A stretch of DNA of 8,966 nt, taken from assembly GCA_021782685.1 (NCBI GenBank), contig JAJXUQ010000017.1, positions 1-8,966 of the forward strand. The letters run 5' to 3'. The number at the start of each line of letters is the position of its first letter. Within the stretch, counting starts at the first letter, position 1. Shown here piece by piece: positions 1 to 4,555 of the stretch. Source of the stretch: a bacterium (GTDB taxonomy: Bacteria; Patescibacteriota; Minisyncoccia; Phycocordibacterales; Phycocordibacteraceae). The notes under the pieces are model-generated. The model saw only the letters and a list, made by a program, of their open reading frames with translations. It was not told where the DNA came from and did no database searches. The translations under genes and the position numbers were made by a program.

Positions 1-16
1 ATACTCCTTGAGCGTA

Positions 17-28
17 CCCCCCCCCCCC
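17..28. repeat. Homopolymer run of 12 C
   Basis: Twelve consecutive C residues lie downstream of the 3' end of the minus-strand exonuclease gene. They read as G12 on the minus strand, just after a C-rich stretch that could fold back on them. Such a run is prone to slippage and to sequencing error, so its exact length is uncertain. No gene is visible across it within the window. Confidence 0.9.
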
Positions 29-31
29 GCT

Positions 32-56
32 GGGATTGGGAAGGGAGGGGGTGGGG
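32..56 (+). other. G-quadruplex-like G-rich tract
   Basis: Five G runs of 3 to 5 bases (32-34, 38-40, 43-45, 47-51, 53-56) are separated by loops of 1 to 3 bases. This fits the usual G-quadruplex pattern on the plus strand. It lies 18 bp beyond the stop codon of the exonuclease gene, so on that gene's transcript it would read as a C-rich stretch. A role as a replication or transcription barrier is possible, but it is only an inference from base composition. Confidence 0.6.
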
Positions 57-74
57 ATAATCGTCAATGAAAGT

Positions 75-776
75 TCAGCGGAAGGTCCCCCGCCAGCGGC
101 TATAGAGCGCGGCCGTGGCGCGCAGATCGCCCGCGTTGTAGCGAGCGATATCGATATATTTCCCTTCGCGGTAGAGGGAGGCGACGTCGTCGCCGGTGGT
201 CCCGCCGGCCTTCGGGCTCTCGATGCCGAGCGCCCGGCAGAAGAGGTGCAGGCTCTTCTTGAAGCGCGCCGCCCCGTAGAACGTGAGCTGGTCCATGAGG
301 TCGACGTGCGTGCACCCGCGCTGCAGCGAGAGGTAGCGGTTGCTCAGCAAGTCCTTCGACGGCTTCACGCCGTGCACGAGCGAACGGATAGCGAGGAACG
401 GCGCGTCGAAGCCACGGCCGTTGAAGGAGACGAATTCGCTCACGACTGCCGCGACTTTCCAGAACTGTTCGAGCATCTCCTTTTCTCCCATCATCTCATA
501 CTTGATGCCGTCTTCCTCGTGCGGAGCGCTCCGCTTTCCGCGAGCGTCGTAATACACCGCGCCTTTCTCTCTTTCAGTGTCGTAGACGCCGATGGCGACG
601 ATGAATCCGGTCAGCGGCGAGAGCCCCATCCCCTCCTTGAGCTCTTTCAGCTCGTATTCATACTCTTCGTCGCTGCGCGAGGACTCATGTAGATACCACG
701 AGAGGTTATGCCGTGTCGTCTCGTCGAGCGCGTCCCACGCTTCGCCGACGGTTTCGATATCGAATACAAGCGCCAT
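75..776 (-). CDS. DEDDy 3'-5' exonuclease, PolB-exonuclease-like
   Basis: This is a 233-residue protein with the three exonuclease motifs of the DnaQ-like/PolB-type DEDDy superfamily. ExoI is FDIET at 5-9 (D6, E8), ExoII is FNGRGFDAPFL at 118-128 (N119, D124), and ExoIII is YNAGD at 213-217 (Y213, D217). The protein is almost entirely this domain, like the stand-alone predicted exonucleases related to the PolB proofreading domain. It probably removes nucleotides from DNA 3' ends during repair or proofreading, but the sequence does not show the substrate. I chose the ATG at 774-776 because ExoI starts four residues later, as usual for the family. An upstream in-frame ATG at 845 would add 23 unrelated residues and run into the divergent gene. 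A TATACT box sits exactly 6 nt before this ATG, suggesting a leaderless mRNA. The stop is TGA. Confidence 0.85.
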   Translation of the reverse strand: MALVFDIETVGEAWDALDETTRHNLSWYLHESSRSDEEYEYELKELKEGMGLSPLTGFIVAIGVYDTEREKGAVYYDARGKRSAPHEEDGIKYEMMGEKEMLEQFWKVAAVVSEFVSFNGRGFDAPFLAIRSLVHGVKPSKDLLSNRYLSLQRGCTHVDLMDQLTFYGAARFKKSLHLFCRALGIESPKAGGTTGDDVASLYREGKYIDIARYNAGDLRATAALYSRWRGTFR

Positions 777-782
777 AGACAC

Positions 783-790
783 AGTATACT
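783..790. promoter_or_regulatory. Symmetrical divergent promoter, shared -10 AGTATACT
   Basis: The 8-bp palindrome AGTATACT contains TATACT on both strands (785-790 plus, 783-788 minus). It lies in the 25-bp gap between two divergent genes. On the minus strand it is 6 nt from the exonuclease ATG, so transcription would begin at about the first base of the start codon. On the plus strand it is 11 nt from the nuclease ATG, giving a leader of about 5 nt. No good -35 box is visible on either side. Symmetrical -10 elements that drive divergent transcription are known in bacteria; use of this one is inferred. Confidence 0.6.
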
Positions 791-801
791 TTGAATTGAA
801 T

Positions 802-1710
802 ATGAAGCAGAAACTTATCCGTGCGGGAAGCGCGCTCGTGCTCATGCTTGCCTCGGGCGGCGCCGGCTACTCTCTCGGCGGCGGGACGCCGGCCGCGCCG
901 GCGAGCATCCCGGCGCAGACCGTTACCGCGCCCGAGGCGGGTACGGTACGGGTGATCTACAGCCTCGATCAGAAACGGAACGACAAGGAGATCATCGCAC
1001 TCATCGACGCGGCGAAAAGCCGCATCTACTTCGCGATGTATGAGTTCACGCTCAAGGATATCGCCGACGCCCTCGTCAGGGCGAAGAAGCGCGGGGTCGA
1101 GGTACGCGGCCTCGTCGACGCGGGCGAGAGCACAAACAGCTATGACCGGCCTATCATCAAAGAGCTCACGGATGCCGGCATCCCGGTCGTAACCGAGAAA
1201 CACGCAAGCGGCAACGGCATCATGCATATCAAGGCGATCGTCACCGACCAGGCGTACGCGCTCGGCAGCTACAACTGGACCGCCTCCGCGACGACCCTCA
1301 ATGACGAGCTGCTCGAGATAGGCACCGACCCGACGCTCCGGCAAGCCTACGAAAACATACTGAAACGGCTATTGGACGCCTATGCGGGAAACGCGGCCGC
1401 GGAAGCGGCCGCGCCTGTTTCTATCGGTACCATCGATTACACCGATGCTCCCGCCCACGTCGGCGACTTCGCCTCGGTGCGCGGCACCCTCGTAAATACG
1501 TATGCTTCCAAGACCGGCACCGTCTTTCTCGATTTCTGCGAGAACTACAAGACGTGCCCGTTCTCGAGCGTCATCTTCGCCGACGACGCGAAGAAGTTCG
1601 GCGACCTCGGCCGCTATGTACAGCAGGCCGTTACTCTCACGGGCAAGATCTCTTCCTATCAAGGCAAGGCGGAAATCATCCTCTCCGATCCGAGCCAAAT
1701 CTCGAATTAG
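802..1710 (+). CDS. Exported phospholipase D-family nuclease with OB-fold-like C-terminus
   Basis: The protein has 302 residues. It begins with a basic stretch and a hydrophobic segment (about 7-27), which reads as a signal peptide or membrane anchor, so the enzyme probably acts outside the membrane. Residues about 48-192 form a single PLD domain with one HKD motif: H142, K144 and D149, then GSYNW at 155-159 and E169. Single-HKD proteins such as the Nuc endonuclease act as dimers. An alanine-rich linker (about 194-206) leads to a second domain (about 207-300) whose beta-rich pattern (FASVRGTLVNTY, VFLDF, VTLTGKISSYQGKAEIIL) resembles an OB-fold nucleic-acid-binding module. DNA or RNA cleavage is more likely than lipid hydrolysis, but this is inferred. 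I chose the ATG at 802 because an upstream in-frame ATG at 592 would overlap the exonuclease gene by 185 bp and hide the signal segment. No Shine-Dalgarno sequence is present. Confidence 0.8.
   Translation: MKQKLIRAGSALVLMLASGGAGYSLGGGTPAAPASIPAQTVTAPEAGTVRVIYSLDQKRNDKEIIALIDAAKSRIYFAMYEFTLKDIADALVRAKKRGVEVRGLVDAGESTNSYDRPIIKELTDAGIPVVTEKHASGNGIMHIKAIVTDQAYALGSYNWTASATTLNDELLEIGTDPTLRQAYENILKRLLDAYAGNAAAEAAAPVSIGTIDYTDAPAHVGDFASVRGTLVNTYASKTGTVFLDFCENYKTCPFSSVIFADDAKKFGDLGRYVQQAVTLTGKISSYQGKAEIILSDPSQISN
1392..1413 (+). repeat. Perfect 9-bp inverted repeat with GGAA loop inside the PLD gene
   Basis: The arms at 1392-1400 and 1405-1413 are perfectly complementary and entirely GC, with a GGAA (GNRA-type) tetraloop between them. 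The hairpin lies in the part of the gene that encodes the Ala-rich linker between the PLD and OB-like domains. It could slow ribosomes at the domain boundary, or simply reflect alanine codons in GC-rich DNA. Confidence 0.7.
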
Positions 1711-1733
1711 AGTTGCGTGTCGTTCTATTTTCA

Positions 1734-1742
1734 TGGTATATT
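1734..1742 (+). promoter_or_regulatory. Extended -10 promoter for infC-rpmI-rplT
   Basis: TGGTATATT is an extended -10 element (TGn plus a 5/6 match to TATAAT). It lies 17 nt before the infC start, in the only gap between the PLD gene and infC. The expected start of transcription is near 1749, giving a leader of about 11 nt. A weak -35 (TTGCGT, 1713-1718, 18-bp spacer) is present. No terminator is visible after the PLD gene, so read-through is also possible. Confidence 0.55.
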
Positions 1743-1746
1743 GCAT

Positions 1747-1758
1747 GTAATTATTTCC
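1747..1758 (+). repeat. 12-nt leader repeat, copy 1 (before infC)
   Basis: GTAATTATTTCC ends 1 nt before the infC GTG start. The same 12 bases occur before rplT at 2515-2526. It lies at the very beginning of the predicted infC mRNA and takes the place of a Shine-Dalgarno sequence. Confidence 0.75.
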
Positions 1759-1759
1759 A

Positions 1760-2326
1760 GTGGCCACCGACCGACTTCGCATCAATAACGAGATACGCGC
1801 ACCGGAGCTGCGCGTCATTGGTGCCGGAGGCGAAAACCTCGGGGTGCTCTCGCTCGATGCGGCTCTCGCCTCCGCAAAGGCCGCCGCGAAAGACCTTATC
1901 GAGATATCGCCCTCGGCCGTCCCGCCCGTTGCGAAGATCATGGATTATGGTAAATTTGAATACGAGCGTAGCAAGAAGGAGAAAATCGCCAAGTCAAAGG
2001 TGAAGATATCCGAGACCAAAGAGGTCCAGATAAAAGTGGGCACCGGCGACAACGATATGCTCCTCAAGGCGAAAAAAGCGGCGCAGTGGCTCTCCGAAGG
2101 GCATCGGGTACGCGCGGAGCTCTTCCTCAAAGGACGCTACAAGGGAATGAGCGAGGAGTTTCTCAAGGATCGTCTCAAGAAATTCCTCTTGCGCATCCCC
2201 TACGCATACAAGGTCGCCGAGCCGATTGCGAGGAGCCCCAAGGGTTTCGCCGGCGTCATCGAGCGCGACCTTGCGGCACAACAGAAACGCGAGAAAGAAC
2301 AGAAACAACCACATGAAAACCAATAA
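1760..2326 (+). CDS. infC: Translation initiation factor IF-3
   Basis: This 188-residue protein binds the 30S subunit, keeps it apart from 50S and checks start-codon pairing. The N-terminal domain opens with RINNEIRAPELRVIG (7-21) and ends with PPVAKIMDYGKFEYE (54-68), both classic IF-3 signatures. A Lys-rich linker and the C-terminal domain follow (ETKEVQIKV, GHRVRAELFLKGRYKG). The tail is short and charged (176-188). The start is GTG at 1760: a stop lies only 12 nt upstream in frame, and no AUU codon, the start used for IF-3 self-regulation in E. coli, is in position. No Shine-Dalgarno sequence precedes it; the 12-nt repeat found again before rplT does. The 3' end overlaps rpmI by 14 nt, so the two are probably translationally coupled. 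infC-rpmI-rplT is a widely conserved operon. Confidence 0.96.
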   Translation: MATDRLRINNEIRAPELRVIGAGGENLGVLSLDAALASAKAAAKDLIEISPSAVPPVAKIMDYGKFEYERSKKEKIAKSKVKISETKEVQIKVGTGDNDMLLKAKKAAQWLSEGHRVRAELFLKGRYKGMSEEFLKDRLKKFLLRIPYAYKVAEPIARSPKGFAGVIERDLAAQQKREKEQKQPHENQ

Positions 2327-2498
2327 ATCATATTCGAAGCGGATTCGCGTGACGCGCACGGGCAAGCTCGTCGCGCGCGCGAAGGGCCAGGACCATTTCA
2401 ACGCAAAGCAGAGCGGCGGGCAGCGCCGCGCCAAGCGCCGCGCGGTCTCGCTCACCTTGACAGCGAAGGTTCGCCGCCGCTTTCTTCCGGGCGCTTAA
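2313..2498 (+). CDS. rpmI: 50S ribosomal protein bL35
   Basis: This 61-residue, very basic protein starts MKTNKSYSKRIRVTRTGK, the bL35 signature (typical family form: MKTNKSAAKRFKVTGTGK). The stretch KLVARAKGQDHFNAKQS continues the alignment. The usual length is about 64-66 residues, so it is slightly short at the N-terminus (no MPK-type lead) and at the C-terminus. bL35 binds 23S rRNA in the large subunit. The ATG at 2313 lies inside the end of infC in another frame and the family signature begins right there, so longer in-frame starts are not credible. Position between infC and rplT confirms the call. No Shine-Dalgarno sequence is seen, so translation probably depends on ribosomes finishing infC. 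Confidence 0.93.
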   Translation: MKTNKSYSKRIRVTRTGKLVARAKGQDHFNAKQSGGQRRAKRRAVSLTLTAKVRRRFLPGA

Positions 2499-2514
2499 TA
2501 AAATAGTCGATTCC

Positions 2515-2526
2515 GTAATTATTTCC
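2515..2526 (+). repeat. 12-nt leader repeat, copy 2 (before rplT)
   Basis: GTAATTATTTCC ends 2 nt before the rplT ATG, inside the 30-nt rpmI-rplT spacer, and is identical to the sequence before infC. A TAAAAT hexamer at 2499-2504 could be a -10 box for an internal promoter, which would place the repeat at the start of an rplT mRNA as well. That promoter is weakly supported because no -35 box lies at a proper distance. Confidence 0.75.
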
Positions 2527-2528
2527 GT

Positions 2529-2876
2529 ATGGCACGAGTCAAAGGAGGCATCATGGCGCAGAAACGCCGCAAGAACGTTCTCGAGCGGGCAAAGGGCTAT
2601 CGAGGCGTACGGTCGAAGAAGGAGCGCTACGCGCACGAGGCGCTCCTGCACGCGGGCAAATACGCCTTTGCGCACCGCCGCGACAAGAAGACCGATTTCC
2701 GGCAGCTTTGGATCGTCCGGCTCAACGCCGCTATCCGCGAAAACGGCCTTGCCTCATACAGCACCTTTATCGCGAAGCTGAAGAAACAGGGTATCGTCCT
2801 TGACCGCAAGGTCCTCGCGCAGTTCGCCGCCGAACATCCCGAGATCTTCACCCGCATCACGAAGAAGGTAGCGTAA
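2529..2876 (+). CDS. rplT: 50S ribosomal protein bL20
   Basis: This 115-residue protein matches the usual bL20 length of about 115-120. It opens with MARVKGG, continues KRRKNVLERAKGYRG (12-26), and contains FRQLWIVRLNAAIRENGLASYS (57-78) and LDRKVLAQFA, all family hallmarks. bL20 is an early-assembly protein that binds 23S rRNA and often represses its own operon. The ATG at 2529 is kept because MARVK is conserved across the family. A good Shine-Dalgarno sequence (AAAGGAGG, 2541-2548) lies inside the gene, 4 nt before a second in-frame ATG at 2553; using it would remove eight conserved residues. The gene ends 1 bp before a strong palindromic terminator that closes the infC operon. Confidence 0.96.
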   Translation: MARVKGGIMAQKRRKNVLERAKGYRGVRSKKERYAHEALLHAGKYAFAHRRDKKTDFRQLWIVRLNAAIRENGLASYSTFIAKLKKQGIVLDRKVLAQFAAEHPEIFTRITKKVA

Positions 2877-2877
2877 G

Positions 2878-2919
2878 TGAAAAACAAGACCGCCCCTCGA
2901 GGGGCGGTCTTGTTTTTCA
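2878..2919. terminator. Perfect 42-bp palindrome, bidirectional intrinsic terminator
   Basis: The arms at 2878-2896 and 2901-2919 are perfectly complementary around TCGA, which is itself palindromic. The core is a GC-rich stem flanked by A5 and T5, so it works as a rho-independent terminator on both strands. It ends the plus-strand infC operon (rplT stop at 2874-2876) and the convergent beta-CASP gene, whose TGA stop codon (2917-2919) lies inside the outer arm. Confidence 0.93.
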
Positions 2920-4308
2920 GGCCTTTTCCACTGAGTCTTTCGTTATTTTCCAGGTTGTCCCTAGCTCGGGGACGATGGCGCGAGCGCCGAGGTAGTCGTG
3001 GATACGCTGGGCAAGGAAGCGCTCGGCGGAAGGTTCGCCGACAGCCGTGAAGATCGCTTTCGTGCGCTTCCCCGAAAGCGCCGCCTCGGCAAACCGGAGA
3101 AGCCCGTCGCGATCGGCGTGCGCTGACCACCCCTCGAGTATCTCTACCTTGGCGCGGTTCCGCACTTCGTGCCCATTGAGGCGCACCGAGCGGGCGCCTT
3201 CCGCCAAGCGCCGCCCAGGGCTCCCTGGCGCCTGGTAACCGACGATGACGAGGGTCGTGGAGGGATCGGACAGGTATTTCTCCTCCCAGAGGCCGATACG
3301 GCCGCCGTGGCTCATCCCTGCCCCCGCGATAATGATCTTCGGGTTCGGTATTTTCTCGATCTCCTGCGATTCGCGGCGCGAAAGTGTTTCGTTCAGGAAG
3401 GGGAATTCGAAAAGGCTCTTTTCTCTCTTTATCTCTTCTTCGGCCGCGCCCTTGAAATAAGTCGGCCCCCATTTCTCATAGGCTTCGGTCACATGGATGG
3501 CGAGCGGTGAATCGAGAAAGACCGGCACGTTCGGCAGCTCTCCGGCGGCAAAGAAGTTCGAGAGCTCGTAGAGCATGAGTTGCGTACGCTCGAGAGAGAA
3601 AGCCGGGATGAGCACCGCACCGCCCTTCAGGAGCGCCTCCTTCAGCACCGAACGCAGGAGCGGCGCACGTTCCTTCTGCGGCGGATGGAGCCGGTCGCCA
3701 TAGACGCTCTCCATCACGAGCGCGTCTGCGTCCGGTACCGGCTCCCAGTCGGGCAGCAAGGGCGACGGCGAATTGCCGATGTCGCCCGTAAGGGCGAGCG
3801 TGACGCCCTCCTCGTCCTTGATCCGCACGCTCGCCGAACCGAGAATGTGGCCCGAATTCCGCAAGTACGCGGAAAGGCCCGGTGCGACTTCTTTTTCCGT
3901 GTGGTATGCAAGCGTCTCGATGAGCGAGAAAGCCGCGGCGACGTCCTCTTCCCCGTAGAGCGGTATGGTGCCGCGTCGCTCCGCGTCTTTCTCCAGGATG
4001 CTGACGGAATCGCGCAGGATGAGTTCAGCGATATCTTTCGTAGGCGGCGTCATGAAAATCTTCCCGCGGAAACCGTCTTTCACGAGTTTCGGAATGCGGC
4101 CGACATGGTCGAGATGCGCATGCGTAATGACGAGCGCGTCGATAGCCGCCGCGTCGTACGGGAACGGACCGTAAACGCATGCTTCGCAGAAGTCGGCACC
4201 CTGCTCGATGCCGCAGTCGACGAGCACTTTCCCCCTTGCGCCTTCGATTAAGAAATTCGAGCCGGTAACCTTCCCTGCGCCGCCGTAGAAGCTCAAGCGT
4301 AATGCCAT
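2917..4308 (-). CDS. Beta-CASP metallo-beta-lactamase RNase (CPSF73/Ysh1-like)
   Basis: This 463-residue protein has the full motif set of the beta-CASP branch of metallo-beta-lactamases. Motif 1 is D31 (LVDCG), motif 2 is HAHLDH at 63-68, motif 3 is H154 (SGHILGS), and motif 4 is D176 (TGDIG). The beta-CASP motifs are A at E200 (MESVYGDR), B at H334 (GMSHGGR) and C at H397 (SAHAD). Two zinc ions should sit at the H63/H65/D67/H68/H154/D176/H397 site. Family members cut or trim RNA, like bacterial homologues of CPSF-73 that act as endo- and 5'-exonucleases. It lacks the long C-terminal dimerisation domain of RNase J and is of the shorter kind. The start is the ATG at 4306-4308, eight residues before the conserved GGAGKVTGSN. 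An extended -10 box lies 6 nt upstream, suggesting a leaderless mRNA. The stop lies within the shared terminator palindrome. Confidence 0.92.
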   Translation of the reverse strand: MALRLSFYGGAGKVTGSNFLIEGARGKVLVDCGIEQGADFCEACVYGPFPYDAAAIDALVITHAHLDHVGRIPKLVKDGFRGKIFMTPPTKDIAELILRDSVSILEKDAERRGTIPLYGEEDVAAAFSLIETLAYHTEKEVAPGLSAYLRNSGHILGSASVRIKDEEGVTLALTGDIGNSPSPLLPDWEPVPDADALVMESVYGDRLHPPQKERAPLLRSVLKEALLKGGAVLIPAFSLERTQLMLYELSNFFAAGELPNVPVFLDSPLAIHVTEAYEKWGPTYFKGAAEEEIKREKSLFEFPFLNETLSRRESQEIEKIPNPKIIIAGAGMSHGGRIGLWEEKYLSDPSTTLVIVGYQAPGSPGRRLAEGARSVRLNGHEVRNRAKVEILEGWSAHADRDGLLRFAEAALSGKRTKAIFTAVGEPSAERFLAQRIHDYLGARAIVPELGTTWKITKDSVEKA

Positions 4309-4314
4309 ACGCGC

Positions 4315-4323
4315 ACTGTACCA
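4315..4323 (-). promoter_or_regulatory. Extended -10 box of the beta-CASP gene
   Basis: TGGTACAGT on the minus strand is an extended -10 element ending exactly 6 nt before the ATG, so transcription would start at the start codon. It lies between the gene and the terminator at 4328-4374, so the gene needs its own promoter here. The -35 position falls inside the terminator T-tract and has no consensus. The adk gene carries the same TGnTACAGT at the same spacing. Confidence 0.6.
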
Positions 4324-4327
4324 CGGC

Positions 4328-4374
4328 GCTCCGTGAAAAACCCCGTCTCTTCGAGACGGGGTTTTTCACGGAGC
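4328..4374. terminator. Intrinsic terminator with 22-bp perfect arms
   Basis: The arms at 4328-4349 and 4353-4374 are perfectly complementary around a 3-nt loop (TTC on the plus strand). The GC core is flanked by A5 (4336-4340) and T5 (4362-4366), so it can act on both strands. On the minus strand it ends the candidate small RNA and any read-through from ndk, only 20 bp before the beta-CASP start. Its outer TGAAAAAC/GTTTTTCA arms match those of the terminator at 2878-2919. Confidence 0.92.
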
Positions 4375-4510
4375 CATTCCCTGATGCAACTTTATAGTGT
4401 TAGGTGGGTGTCCTTGCTGCACGTTCATCGGAATGCCGGGGTATTCGCCAGAACGCGAGGATTCCAGACTCCCGAGAATACCGCAAGTTGCGTTTTTAAG
4501 AACGGCTCCG
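4336..4510 (-). ncRNA. Candidate small structured RNA, possibly 6S RNA
   Basis: The 247-bp gap between ndk and the beta-CASP gene contains a self-contained transcription unit of about 175 nt: a -10 box, then this RNA, then an intrinsic terminator. Numbering from 4510, bases 1-11 can pair with 132-142 (11 bp, one G-U) and 20-26 with 119-125 (7 bp). This leaves a large two-sided internal loop of about 11-13 nt per strand, then a weaker helix 38-45/98-105 with one mismatch and an apical hairpin. Closed ends, a central bubble and this size resemble 6S RNA, the promoter mimic that binds sigma-70-type RNA polymerase. The stretch GACACCCACCT near the 3' side recalls GACACAUUCACCU of E. coli 6S RNA. 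A competing 7-bp helix (29-35/65-71) exists. I am fairly confident of an RNA gene and only moderately confident of the 6S assignment; a leader of the beta-CASP gene is the main alternative. Confidence 0.5.
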
Positions 4511-4516
4511 CTTCCC

Positions 4517-4522
4517 AGTATA
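4517..4522 (-). promoter_or_regulatory. -10 box of the candidate small RNA
   Basis: TATACT on the minus strand (5/6 match to TATAAT) is followed 6 nt later by position 4510, where the pairable 5' end of the RNA begins. No clear -35 is seen; the region just upstream is occupied by a small GC hairpin. Confidence 0.5.
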
Positions 4523-4526
4523 CCGT

Positions 4527-4541
4527 CCCCGCGGAACGGGG
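4527..4541 (-). other. Small GC stem-loop after ndk
   Basis: A 5-bp all-GC stem (4527-4531 with 4537-4541) with a 5-nt loop lies 14 bp beyond the ndk stop codon. It has no T-tract, so it is not a good intrinsic terminator. It could protect the ndk mRNA 3' end. It covers part of the spacer upstream of the small-RNA -10 box. Confidence 0.4.
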
Positions 4542-4555
4542 GTGTGGACAAGATA

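Noticed and set aside
36..692. Open frame of 218 codons on the plus strand opposite the exonuclease
   Set aside because: It is the antisense frame of a gene with clear exonuclease motifs, has an Arg/Glu/Val-rich composition typical of a shadow frame, and shows no recognisable domain.
592..801. N-terminal extension of the PLD nuclease to an upstream ATG
   Set aside because: It would overlap the divergent exonuclease gene by 185 bp and bury the signal segment 70 residues inside the protein; the extension is Ser/Tyr-rich with no family match.
2457..2462. Perfect TTGACA (-35 consensus) inside rpmI
   Set aside because: No -10 box lies 16-18 bp downstream; the nearest TAAAAT is 36 bp away, so it is probably a chance match.
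2539..2876. Internal rplT start at 2553 preceded by AAAGGAGG
   Set aside because: The SD match is the best on a coding strand here, but the spacing is only 4 nt and the start would remove the conserved MARVK lead of bL20. The codons for Lys-Gly-Gly explain the sequence.
2627..3472. Long minus-strand open frame across the rplT end and the beta-CASP gene
   Set aside because: It crosses the terminator and overlaps two well-supported genes; its Arg/Pro-rich translation is a shadow.
4375..4555. tRNA, tmRNA, SRP RNA or RNase P RNA in the ndk to beta-CASP gap
   Set aside because: I saw no tRNA cloverleaf, no SRP GGAAGNAAGCAGCC-like apical motif, no RNase P signature and no tmRNA end pairing, so 6S-like RNA remained the best guess.
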